A stretch of DNA of 64,000 nt, from positions 558,001 to 622,000 of the forward strand of contig NZ_UTIQ01000241.1 in assembly GCF_900582625.1 (NCBI RefSeq), read 5' to 3'. Shown here in pieces: positions 33,096-40,724 of the stretch (positions within the stretch are counted from its first letter, which is position 1; each line of letters begins with the position of its first letter). A program made the translations under genes and the position numbers. The notes under the pieces are model-generated. The model worked only from the letters and a program-made list of their open reading frames with translations, was not told where the DNA came from and did no database searches. Source of the stretch: Pseudomonas viridiflava (GTDB lineage: Bacteria > Pseudomonadota > Gammaproteobacteria > Pseudomonadales > Pseudomonadaceae).

Positions 33096-33111
33096 TATCC
33101 CTTGGGGGATA
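33096..33111. promoter_or_regulatory. Palindromic operator candidate upstream of the transporter operon
   Basis: TATCCC-TTGG-GGGATA is a perfect 6-bp inverted repeat, 68 bases upstream of the ATPase start codon and 91 bases from the end of the LuxR-type regulator gene. The position fits an activator site at about -35 to -60. Binding by the neighbouring regulator is inferred. Confidence 0.5.
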
Positions 33112-33133
33112 GAGAGCCCATGAAAGCAAAAGC

Positions 33134-33193
33134 TCGAGGCTGAAGCCTCTCCTACAGAGTCGCGATTCAGTGTGGGAGAGGCTTTAGCCTCGA
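33134..33193. repeat. REP doublet (TGTAGGAGAGGCTTCAGCC type)
   Basis: TCGAGGCTGAAGCCTCTCCT (33134-33153) faces GGGAGAGGCTTTAGCCTCGA (33174-33193) with two mismatches. It lies between the regulator and the transporter operon, where it may terminate regulator transcription. Confidence 0.85.
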
Positions 33194-33201
33194 TTGATGG
33201 C

Positions 33202-34023
33202 TCACGAAGCGTGGCGCAAGGCGAACTCTTCGCCGCCTTCGGACCCTGCCAGCTCGCGAATGAACAAGCCCAACAACTCGGCCTGGCTGCCAATACCCAG
33301 CTTGGCGTAAATGTTCTTACGGTGAATTTTCACCGTGCCGGGGCTGATTTCCAGCTGCTCGGCCACCGAGGCGCTGGAGTGGCCGCGCAGCAGCAGTTGG
33401 ACAATTTCCTGCTCGCGCGCGGTCAGGCTGTGGGCGCCGAATTGGTCGAAGGCGGCGCGAATTTTATGGTCAAGGTCTTGCGCCGGACGTTGCACCCGAC
33501 ACTCCTGCCACGCTTCCCGCACCACCTCGGTGACCACTGCCTCGGCGCATTCCAGCATCTGCACTTCATCGCGACTGAACGCCGGGCTGGTGGTGCTGCG
33601 CATCAGCGACAACACGCCTTTGGCGCCGTCGGCAAGGTCGACGAAAAACGCCACTTCTTCGGCCAGCCCGGTGAGCTGGTAATAGTTGAGGTAGTACTCG
33701 CCCAGATAGAAGTGGTCCGGCGCGAATTGGCGCAAGCGCCACAAGCCGGGCGGTTGGTCTCGGGTGCAGGCGAGGTAGAACGGGTCGAGCAAATAGGGGC
33801 CAACCTGGTAATCGTCGACGTAGATTTTGCGTTTATCCGCAGCAAAAGTATCGAACAGCGCCAGCGGGCGGTGGTTGCCTTCATAGATGAAGAGAACGAA
33901 ATGGTCGACCGGGCAAATTTGCTTCAACCATTGGCTCAAGCCCTGCAAGCGCGGGCGGCCGCTCGGCAGGGTGAGCAAATGGGCGAATCCGGTGGTCCAG
34001 TGTTTCAGGTCCTTGTGGCGCAT
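33202..34023 (-). CDS. LuxR-type transcriptional regulator
   Basis: 273 residues. The C-terminal GerE-type helix-turn-helix (about 200-262) reads LTAREQEIVQLLLRGHSSAS...EISPGTVKIHRKNIYAKLGI, with all the usual hydrophobic anchors. The N-terminal 170 residues look like a sensor domain (possibly GAF-like) but do not show the acyl-homoserine-lactone-binding signature, so the signal is unknown. It is transcribed toward the polyamine-type transporter operon on the same strand, with a REP doublet and a palindrome between; regulation of that operon is likely but inferred. Confidence 0.88.
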   Translation of the reverse strand: MRHKDLKHWTTGFAHLLTLPSGRPRLQGLSQWLKQICPVDHFVLFIYEGNHRPLALFDTFAADKRKIYVDDYQVGPYLLDPFYLACTRDQPPGLWRLRQFAPDHFYLGEYYLNYYQLTGLAEEVAFFVDLADGAKGVLSLMRSTTSPAFSRDEVQMLECAEAVVTEVVREAWQECRVQRPAQDLDHKIRAAFDQFGAHSLTAREQEIVQLLLRGHSSASVAEQLEISPGTVKIHRKNIYAKLGIGSQAELLGLFIRELAGSEGGEEFALRHAS

Positions 34024-34284
34024 AGCGGTGCTGCTTCAGCCAAATGTTCAGAATAGCGAACGAGAATGCAGGTTTTGCGCCATTATCCTGAAACCCCCAG
34101 CCTGGCGCCCGATGGCACTTTTAACCGGCTCGGTGATGCACCAGCATGGGCCGATAAGCACCAGTAAACGTCACTGCAGGTAACGTCTGTTCCGCTGAGC
34201 GGCAACCAGCACTGACGACTATGCTTGCTTTCATTCGGTCAGCGGCTGGCCGCATTTCTTCTTGCTCATGGTGGTAACGCGATA

Positions 34285-35283
34285 GTGATTCCTTTGTTGG
34301 TCTGCGACGACTCCATGATGGCCCGCAAACAGTTGATCCGCTCACTCCCAGCGGATTGGCCGGTGTCTATCACCCAAGCCGCCCATGGCCAGGAAGCCAT
34401 GCAGGCGATTCGCCAAGGCCTCGGCCAGGTGGTGTTGCTCGACCTGACGATGCCGGTGATGGACGGCTACGAAGTGCTTGCCGCCCTGCGCGCTGAAGGC
34501 CTGGCGGCGAAAGTGGTGGTGGTCTCCGGCGACGTGCAAGAAGAGGCCATGCGCCGCGTGATGGAGTTGGGCGCGCTGGCCTTCATCAAAAAACCAGCCG
34601 AACCGGAAAAGCTGCGCGAAACCCTGCAACGCTTGAACTTACTCGGCCAGCCTGCCCCGCCCGCTGAAGTGCCGCTGCGCCCGGCCTTTGAGCTGAAAGT
34701 GAACTTCCGCGATGCCCTGCGTGAAATCACCAACGTGGCCATGGGCCGCGCCGCCGCGTTGCTGGCCAAGGTGCTGGGGGTGTTTGTCGAGCTGCCGGTG
34801 CCGACCGTCAATATCTTCGAAGTCAGCGAATTGCACATGACCCTGGCCGATGCCCAGCGCGGCGAGCGCTACAGCGCGTTGTGCCAGGGCTTCATCGGCG
34901 ACGGCATCGCTGGCGAAGCGCTGCTGCTGTTTCACGATTCGGAAATTGCCGATATCGGCCGCCTGTTCAAGTGGCAGCCCAAGGACGAACACGATGTGTC
35001 GGAAATGCTCCTGGACCTGGCGAGCATTCTGATCGGCGCGTGCCTAAGCGGCATTTCCGAACAGATCGACGTACGCTTTTCCCAAGGCCACCCGCAATTG
35101 CTCGGCCTGCACAGCTCGATTGAAAGCCTGATCACGGTGAACAAACAGCGCTGGCGCAAAACCCTGGCGGTGGAGATCAGCTACAGCCTGGAGGGCCATA
35201 ACGTGCACTTCGACTTGCTGCTGCTGTTTACCGAAGATTCGATTCAGCGCCTGACGTACAAAATCAATTACCTGATGAACTGA
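34285..35283 (+). CDS. Response regulator receiver fused to CheC-like phosphatase domain
   Basis: 332 residues from GTG 34285, where the receiver begins (IPLLVCDDSMMARKQ). Receiver: acidic pair D8-D9, phospho-acceptor D53 (VVLLDLTMP) and K102 (FIKKPAE). A Pro-rich linker (about 120-131) leads to a CheC-type domain: D143-x3-E147-x2-N150 matches the CheC active-site pattern, whereas the second half reads E240-x3-D244-x2-S247, apparently degenerate. CheC-type domains dephosphorylate response regulators, so this protein may act on its own receiver or on CheY-like partners. The stop is 10 bases before a PAS-only gene. Confidence 0.85.
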   Translation: MIPLLVCDDSMMARKQLIRSLPADWPVSITQAAHGQEAMQAIRQGLGQVVLLDLTMPVMDGYEVLAALRAEGLAAKVVVVSGDVQEEAMRRVMELGALAFIKKPAEPEKLRETLQRLNLLGQPAPPAEVPLRPAFELKVNFRDALREITNVAMGRAAALLAKVLGVFVELPVPTVNIFEVSELHMTLADAQRGERYSALCQGFIGDGIAGEALLLFHDSEIADIGRLFKWQPKDEHDVSEMLLDLASILIGACLSGISEQIDVRFSQGHPQLLGLHSSIESLITVNKQRWRKTLAVEISYSLEGHNVHFDLLLLFTEDSIQRLTYKINYLMN

Positions 35284-35293
35284 GACCCGGCCC

Positions 35294-35728
35294 ATGCCTG
35301 CGCAGATCGACATCAAAGAAGTTCACTGGCTGCTGGATATCGTGCAATGCATCGATGTGGGCGTGATCGTGCTCGACCGCCAATACCGCGTGGAAGTGTT
35401 TAACAGCTTTATGGAAAACCACTCCGGCTTGGGCCCGGATGAGGTGCACGGCAAGTCGTTATTCGACTTGTTTAAGGAAATTGACGAAGACTGGTTTCGG
35501 CGCAAGGTCGACACCGTGGTCACCCTCGGCACGCGGGCGTTCAGCCTGTGGGAACAGCGGCCGTACCTGGTGCATTTCAAGAACTACCAACCGATCACCG
35601 GCCGCGCCGACTTTATGTACCAGAACGTCACCCTGCTGCCGCTGGCCTCTAGCGGCGGGCAGGTGGAGCACATTTGCGTGGTGATCTACGACGCGACTGA
35701 GGCGGCGGTGCATAAGCGCGTGTCGTGA
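35294..35728 (+). CDS. Stand-alone PAS-domain protein
   Basis: 144 residues forming essentially one PAS domain: VQCIDVGVIVLDRQYRVEVFN at the start, MENHSGLGPDEVHGKSLFDLF as the PAS core helix region, and VTLLPLASSGGQVEHICVVIYD as the closing strands. There is no kinase, GGDEF, EAL or HTH domain. It follows the receiver-CheC gene by 10 bases and is surely co-transcribed with it; it may be a sensor or docking partner. A 29-bp-stem hairpin follows. Confidence 0.8.
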   Translation: MPAQIDIKEVHWLLDIVQCIDVGVIVLDRQYRVEVFNSFMENHSGLGPDEVHGKSLFDLFKEIDEDWFRRKVDTVVTLGTRAFSLWEQRPYLVHFKNYQPITGRADFMYQNVTLLPLASSGGQVEHICVVIYDATEAAVHKRVS

Positions 35729-35750
35729 GCCCCCCGCCGACTTCAATTCA

Positions 35751-35831
35751 TGTAGGAGCCAGCTTGCTGGCGAACCCTGGAAACTCCCACTTCCGATGTT
35801 TGCAGGGTTCGCCAGCAAGCTGGCTCCTACA
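35751..35831. terminator. Perfect 29-bp-stem hairpin between convergent genes
   Basis: The arm 35751-35779 (starting TGTAGGAGCCAGCTTGCTGG) is exactly complementary to 35803-35831, with a 23-base loop. Six A residues follow the right arm (35831-35836), so reading leftward the stem is preceded by a T run. The position between the PAS gene and the convergent rhlE suggests a two-way terminator; the sequence is also a REP-like family (TGTAGGAGCCAGCTTGCTGGCG). Confidence 0.75.
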
Positions 35832-35842
35832 AAAAAGCAGCG

Positions 35843-37171
35843 TCATTTCTTCTTGCGCGGCCCGGTGTTAAAGCTGGGCACTTTGCGAATGGCTTTCACC
35901 GGTGCGTCCAGCGGCTCGGCGCTTTCGGTCCATTTGCCCAGGGTTTTCTTGCCGCCACCGCCGCCGGTTTTTGGCTTTTTCGGTTTCTTCGGTTTTTTCA
36001 GTACCTGGCCGGTGGGGTCGGTCATCGGTACGCGGTGCTCGGGTTCGAAGTCTTGCTCTTCGCTGCGTTGCAGGGTCTGGCGGGTGAGCACTTCGATGGC
36101 CGATAGCAACTGCACTTCATCGGCACACACCAGGGAAATCGCCTGACCGCTGTTGCCCGCGCGGCCGGTACGGCCGATGCGGTGCACGTAGTCTTCGGCG
36201 ACGATAGGCAGGTCGAAGTTGACCACCAGCGGCAGGTCGTCGATGTCCAGCCCACGCGCCGCTACGTCGGTGGCCACGAGTATTTGAACCTCACGCGTTT
36301 TGAACCGGTCCAGGGCGCGCTGGCGGGTGGCTTGCGGTTTGTCGCCGTGGATCCCATCAGCGTTGACGCCTTGCTGCTGAAGCATTTCGCAGAGCTGATC
36401 GACGCCGTTACGGGTTTTGGCGAACACCAGTACCTGGCCCCAGCGGTGCTTTTTCAGCAGGTGGGAAAACAGCTCAGGCTTGCGCTTTTTATCCACCGGA
36501 ATAACCCACTGCTTCACGCTGCTGGCCGCCACGTTGCGTGGGCTTACTTCGATGCTCAGCGGCTCATTCAGGGTGTTGCCGGCCAGCGCGCGGATGGCGT
36601 CCGAGAAGGTGGCGGAGAACAGTAACGTCTGGCGTTTTTTCGGCAGCGCCGCGTAGATATCGCGCAGTTCTTCAGAGAAGCCCAAGTCGAGCATGCGGTC
36701 GGCTTCATCGAGGATCAGGGTTTGCAGCTGGCCGAACTTGACGGCGTTCTGGCGGAACAGGTCAAGCAGCCGCCCCGGCGTCGCGACCAGAATATCGACG
36801 CCTTTGCGCAGCTTCATCATCTGCGGGTTGATGCTCACGCCGCCGTACACCGCGTAGGTGGTCAACGGCAGATTCTGCCCATACACACGAATGCTTTCGT
36901 GCACCTGCTCGGCCAGCTCGCGGGTCGGACACAGCACCAGCGCGCGCACCGAGTTGCTGGAAACGGTCGGCCCTTCGAGGGTCAAGCGCTGCAGCAGCGG
37001 CAAGGCGAAACCGGCGGTTTTGCCGGTGCCGGTCTGGGCGGCGGCCATCAGGTCGCGGCCGGCCAGCACGGCCGGAATGGCCTGGGCCTGAATCGGCGAC
37101 GGGGTTTTGTAGTCGAGCGCTTCGAGCGCGCGCAGCAGGGGTTCGATCAGACCAAGGGCGGCGAAAGTCAT
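35843..37171 (-). CDS. rhlE: DEAD-box RNA helicase RhlE
   Basis: 442 residues. The Q motif is TPSPIQAQAIP (about 23-33), motif I AAAQTGTGKT, motif II LILDEADRML, motif III SATF, and motif VI HRIGRTGRAG. The C-terminal tail is low-complexity and basic (KKPKKPKKPK, GGGGGKK), an RNA-anchoring tail as in other RhlE proteins. It unwinds RNA during ribosome assembly and decay. Its stop lies next to a perfect hairpin shared with the convergent PAS gene. Confidence 0.93.
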   Translation of the reverse strand: MTFAALGLIEPLLRALEALDYKTPSPIQAQAIPAVLAGRDLMAAAQTGTGKTAGFALPLLQRLTLEGPTVSSNSVRALVLCPTRELAEQVHESIRVYGQNLPLTTYAVYGGVSINPQMMKLRKGVDILVATPGRLLDLFRQNAVKFGQLQTLILDEADRMLDLGFSEELRDIYAALPKKRQTLLFSATFSDAIRALAGNTLNEPLSIEVSPRNVAASSVKQWVIPVDKKRKPELFSHLLKKHRWGQVLVFAKTRNGVDQLCEMLQQQGVNADGIHGDKPQATRQRALDRFKTREVQILVATDVAARGLDIDDLPLVVNFDLPIVAEDYVHRIGRTGRAGNSGQAISLVCADEVQLLSAIEVLTRQTLQRSEEQDFEPEHRVPMTDPTGQVLKKPKKPKKPKTGGGGGKKTLGKWTESAEPLDAPVKAIRKVPSFNTGPRKKK

Positions 37172-37226
37172 AAGGGTAACCAGGGGGCGTTGCCAGGAAA
37201 GCGCGCAGTTTACCCTGTCCGCTTCT

Positions 37227-37838
37227 TCAGGCGTTACGCGCCAGTTTCAGCGCTTCGCCAATTTTCGCGGCCGGCACTTTTTGCAGGCGGCACAACAGGT
37301 TGTGGGAGATGGCTTGAATGCCGTGCTCGTCGCGCAGTTGACCGGTCATAAACAGGGTGAGGTTGGCGGCCATTTCGGCGTCGGCCATGGCCCGGTGAGC
37401 CTTGCCGGTGACGGGCAAGCGCGCCCAGCTGTTGAGCGTGCCGAGCTTATGGTTCGGTGCCTGCGGCAACAACCGACGCGCCAGCAGCATGGAGCAGGCG
37501 AAGGTTTGCCGGCGCTGACGGCGGATCAGCGCGAGCTCGGCGTCCCAGAATTTCTGGTCGAACGAGGCGTTGTGCGCCACCAGCGGAATGTCGCCAACGA
37601 ACTCGGCCACCGCCTCCATCACCTCATCGGCCGGCGGCGCGGCGCGCAACATGGCGTTGCTGATGCCGGTCAGGTTCTCAATGAACGGCGGCACCCACAC
37701 GCCCGTTTTCATCAGGCTTTGAAAGCGCCCGACGACGCGCCCGTCTTCGACGATCACCGCCGCAATTTCAGTGGCTCGGCAACTCTGGCCAGGGGAAATG
37801 CCGGTGGTTTCGAAGTCGATTACAGCGATGGGTTCCAC
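37227..37838 (-). CDS. DnaQ-like DEDDh 3'-5' exonuclease
   Basis: 203 residues if GTG 37838 is the start (EPIAVIDFETTG); TTG 37859 would add seven residues. Exo I is IDFETTG (D and E), Exo II LVAHNASFDQKFWD, and Exo III HRAMADAEMA supplies the DEDDh His and last Asp. It resembles the free-standing exonucleases related to the polymerase III epsilon subunit and the PolC exonuclease, here without other domains. The role (repair, RNA or DNA trimming) is open. It follows the NYN gene on the same strand after a long hairpin. Confidence 0.87.
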   Translation of the reverse strand: MEPIAVIDFETTGISPGQSCRATEIAAVIVEDGRVVGRFQSLMKTGVWVPPFIENLTGISNAMLRAAPPADEVMEAVAEFVGDIPLVAHNASFDQKFWDAELALIRRQRRQTFACSMLLARRLLPQAPNHKLGTLNSWARLPVTGKAHRAMADAEMAANLTLFMTGQLRDEHGIQAISHNLLCRLQKVPAAKIGEALKLARNA

Positions 37839-37932
37839 GGTCGGTCTCGGCGGTTTCAACGGCCGCGTAGGTTAACAGCGTTTTCGCCTTCTAACGCCGC
37901 TCAAGGCCGAGCGAGCTAGAGCTGCGCAAGGC

Positions 37933-37990
37933 AAAAATGGTTTTTGAAGCGCAGTTGGCTGTAGCCAATGAGCATTCAAAAACCATTTTT
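37933..37990. terminator. Perfect 16-bp-stem hairpin downstream of the NYN gene
   Basis: AAAAATGGTTTTTGAA (37933-37948) and TTCAAAAACCATTTTT (37975-37990) are exact complements with a 26-base loop containing TTGGCTGTAGCCAA. Flanking GC-rich repeats (CGCCGCTCAAGGCCGAGC at 37893-37910, and CGCCGCGCAGCCGACGCG at 37993-38010) extend the element. Read on the minus strand the stem ends in TTTTT, so it can terminate the NYN gene. Confidence 0.75.
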
Positions 37991-38024
37991 AACGCCGCGC
38001 AGCCGACGCGCAGCCGGCCGGTAG

Positions 38025-38498
38025 TTACCGCAGCAGTAGCGCGCCTTCGATGGGTACATAGCGTGTGGCAGCCCGCACCAATGATTGCGCCGTCAGCCCC
38101 GGCACGCCGTAGGCCACGGCTTCAGTGCCGTAGCTGCGAACCTTGTCGAGCAGCATGTCGAAGTCACCATCGCCCGAGGCCAGCACCACGCAGTCGACGC
38201 GCTGGGCGGCGTCCATGATGTCGATGGTGATGCCCACGTCCCAGTCGCCTTTGGCCGAGCCGTCGCTGCGTTGGATGTAGGGTTTAAGCCGCACGGTAAA
38301 GCCGAGGTTGCGCAGAATTTGCTGGAATTGCTGCTGCTTGGGATCGCCACGATCGATGGCGTAGGCGTACGCCTCGACAATTTCACCGTGCTGGGCGATG
38401 TCTGCCCATAGCGCCGAGTAATTGAAGTGGCAGCCATGGGCCTGACGTACGGTGTAGTAAAGGTTCTGCACATCGGCGAACACGGCAATTCTTTTCAC
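38025..38498 (-). CDS. NYN-domain protein (LabA/PIN-like nuclease fold)
   Basis: 157 residues from GTG 38498; AGGAG is eight bases upstream, and the family start is KRIAVFADVQNLYY. The conserved Asp set of the NYN fold is visible: FADVQN, GDWDVGITIDIMD and LASGDGDFDML. These carboxylates suggest a metal-dependent RNA nuclease, although many LabA-like proteins have no proven activity. The frame is open upstream to 38747, but that overlaps the divergent membrane-protein gene and lacks a good start. Confidence 0.87.
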   Translation of the reverse strand: MKRIAVFADVQNLYYTVRQAHGCHFNYSALWADIAQHGEIVEAYAYAIDRGDPKQQQFQQILRNLGFTVRLKPYIQRSDGSAKGDWDVGITIDIMDAAQRVDCVVLASGDGDFDMLLDKVRSYGTEAVAYGVPGLTAQSLVRAATRYVPIEGALLLR

Positions 38499-38658
38499 CA
38501 GCCTAACTCCTGGGCGGCCAAAGTGTGGGCAGTATGCCATCACCGCGTAGGAAATGGCCGAAGCAATCTGCCAACCGGTCGCCACAATTGGCCCGTTGGT
38601 GCACCGCCGCCCTTCGGCTACAGTGGCGGCCTTGCTCCTGCTGCCGTGACCGTTTGCG

Positions 38659-39318
38659 ATGAATCCTTTTCCCGTTATCCGCGATGCCTGGTTCTTTTTC
38701 AGCCGTAACCTGCTGAGCATCGCCCTGCTCTGTCTGCCGCTGATCATGTTGGAAAGCCTGGCGCAATACGCCTTGGCCAGCGCCAGCGGGCCGGATACCT
38801 CGCCGGCTTACAGCGTGGTGATCGGCTTGTTTTTCTACCCGTTGTACACCGGCTCGCTGATTATTTTCCTGGCGGCGCGCAGCAGTGGTGAACAGCCGGC
38901 GCTCAGCAATGTGTGGGCACTGGCCCTCAGCCTGTGGCCGCGCTTTGCGGTGCTGGCGGCGCTCAGCACGTTGTTGATCATGGTGGGCATCAGCCTGATG
39001 GTGATTCCCGGCTTGTATGTGATCGTCAAGCTGGCCTTTTCCGAATACCTGCTGGTGCTGCGTGGCCTCAGCCCGCTGGCGGCGATGCGCGACAGCTTCA
39101 GCCAAACCAACGGCCATTTCGCGCGGATTCTGCTGTGCGTGCTCTGCGTGATGGTGCCGCTCTGGGCGCTGGATCTGCTGAGCTTCAACCTCGCTGGCAA
39201 AGACAACGAGCTGATGCTGTTCGTGCTGGATTGCGCCAACGGCTTCCTGCAGTTGTTCGCCAGTGTGGTGACGTTCCGGCTGTTTATGCTGATCAGCAGC
39301 GAAACGGCGCGCGGCTAA
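38659..39318 (+). CDS. YciC-like inner-membrane protein
   Basis: 219 residues with about five to six hydrophobic segments and almost no soluble domain. MNPFPVIRDAWFFFSRNLLS and FSEYLLVLRGLSPLAAMRDSF resemble the YciC/UPF0259 family of membrane proteins of unknown function. It is divergent from the NYN gene and followed 43 bases later by a glyoxalase-fold gene on the same strand. No Shine-Dalgarno is obvious before ATG 38659. Confidence 0.78.
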   Translation: MNPFPVIRDAWFFFSRNLLSIALLCLPLIMLESLAQYALASASGPDTSPAYSVVIGLFFYPLYTGSLIIFLAARSSGEQPALSNVWALALSLWPRFAVLAALSTLLIMVGISLMVIPGLYVIVKLAFSEYLLVLRGLSPLAAMRDSFSQTNGHFARILLCVLCVMVPLWALDLLSFNLAGKDNELMLFVLDCANGFLQLFASVVTFRLFMLISSETARG

Positions 39319-39361
39319 TTTCCAGCTAGGCTTGGGGAGTGCCGTTTCCGGAGCCCAAACC

Positions 39362-39796
39362 ATGCCCGAGAGCAATCCCAGCGTTCTTTCCCACGTGTCT
39401 GTAGGTACCAATCACTTCGAGCGCGCGGTGGCGTTTTACGACCGGGTGCTGGCGACCCTGGGTTGCCAGCGGCTGTTGGAGCATCCCGGCGCCGTGGCGT
39501 ACGGTCGCATGTACCCCGAGTTCTGGCTGCAAACCCCCTTCGACGAGCAACCCGCCACGGTCGGCAACGGCACGCACATTGGTTTTGTCGCCCAAGACAA
39601 AGCCTCGGTAGACGCCTTCTACGCGGCCGCCCTTAACGCCGGCGCCAGCGGTGACGGCCCGCCCGGCCCGCGTCCGCATTATGGCGAGCAGTATTACGGC
39701 TGCTTTGTGCGCGACCTGGACGGCCACAAGATCGAGGCCACCTATTGGGAAGCGACCTCGCTGTATGAAATCTATGTAGAGCCTCCGGCAGGCTGA
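39362..39796 (+). CDS. VOC-family (glyoxalase/bleomycin-resistance fold) protein
   Basis: 144 residues from ATG 39362. VLSHVSVGTNHFERAVAFYD is the first beta-alpha-beta-beta-beta unit and YYGCFVRDLDGHKIEATYWE the last, with His and Glu at the usual metal-ligand positions (SHVSVG, HIGFVA, KIEAT). VOC proteins include lyases, dioxygenases and resistance proteins; nothing here selects one. It is convergent with a solute-binding protein gene six bases away, with no terminator between. Confidence 0.88.
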   Translation: MPESNPSVLSHVSVGTNHFERAVAFYDRVLATLGCQRLLEHPGAVAYGRMYPEFWLQTPFDEQPATVGNGTHIGFVAQDKASVDAFYAAALNAGASGDGPPGPRPHYGEQYYGCFVRDLDGHKIEATYWEATSLYEIYVEPPAG

Positions 39797-39802
39797 AGCG
39801 CC

Positions 39803-40543
39803 CTAGCGCTGTGCCTGGTAGCGCTTGGCCTGGCGCGTGATCCAGCCCTCCGCCAGCATTTTCTTCAATGCCGCGCTCATCAGCGCCTGCTCGCTGGACT
39901 GCTCCAGCACGCGGGAAAAACCTATAAACAGTTCTGTTTTTGCCAGGGGCTGATAGCGGGTCTTGGCGATGGTGGCGGCGTATTGCGGCTGCAGCAGTTC
40001 ATAGTCGACCTGGCAGTCGGTGCCAATAAACGCGGCCAACCTTCCACGCAGCAACATTTCCAGCAACTGCTGCTCGTTGTTGACGCCGTGTTTGACCAAG
40101 GCGGTGTCGGAGTCGAACGGCTCGAAATAAACCGACTCATGGACGAAGCCGATCACTTTGCCTTGCAAGTCCGCGTAGCGCTGCACCTGGCCGGCCGCCG
40201 CACTGGCGGTATAGAAGCGCGGTGCGCAGGCGTAATACGGGGTGGGCAGATACTGCACGTACTGTTCGCGGTCGGCGGTTTTCGCCAGGCCGATCATCAG
40301 GTCCGCGCGGCCTTGTTGCAGGTCCGCCAGCCCCCGCGCCCACGGTGCGCGCTGAATGTCGAAGTGCAGCCCGCTACGGCGCCCGATTTCATTCAGCACG
40401 TCGATATCCAGCCCCACCAGTTCGCCCTGCGCATTGAGCATGCGAAACGGCGGCCAGAGGTCGGTCATCACCCGCAGCGGCGCGCGCTCGGCAGCAACCA
40501 CAAGCTGGCAGAGCACGGTGAGCAGCAACAATGCCCAGCGCAT
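39803..40543 (-). CDS. Periplasmic solute-binding protein, family 3 (amino-acid type)
   Basis: 246 residues with a clear signal peptide (WALLLLTVLCQLVVA). APLRVMTDLWPPFRML, GELVGLDIDVLNEIGRRSG and GRADLMIGLAKTADREQYVQY are standard for the family binding polar amino acids. No permease or ATPase gene is adjacent, so it may be an orphan binding protein serving a sensor or a distant transporter. AAGGATGATAA precedes ATG 40543. The ligand is unknown. Confidence 0.88.
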   Translation of the reverse strand: MRWALLLLTVLCQLVVAAERAPLRVMTDLWPPFRMLNAQGELVGLDIDVLNEIGRRSGLHFDIQRAPWARGLADLQQGRADLMIGLAKTADREQYVQYLPTPYYACAPRFYTASAAAGQVQRYADLQGKVIGFVHESVYFEPFDSDTALVKHGVNNEQQLLEMLLRGRLAAFIGTDCQVDYELLQPQYAATIAKTRYQPLAKTELFIGFSRVLEQSSEQALMSAALKKMLAEGWITRQAKRYQAQR

Positions 40544-40724
40544 TTATCATCCTTAATAAGAGGCCCGTACCCTTGGCTCGGGCGGGATTGTCGAGAGATC
40601 GTACAACCGCGGCGTAATCTACAGTGCTGTCTATGACATTCGCCAGCCACCCGGGCCATTTGGGCTAAACGCTGTGCTCGGTTATGCTCCGGTTCGCATC
40701 TTTCTCGCCAATTGGCCACTGCTC

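Noticed and set aside
38499..38747. N-terminal extension of the NYN gene
   Set aside because: It overlaps the divergent membrane-protein gene start and the family begins at GTG 38498, which has its own ribosome-binding site.
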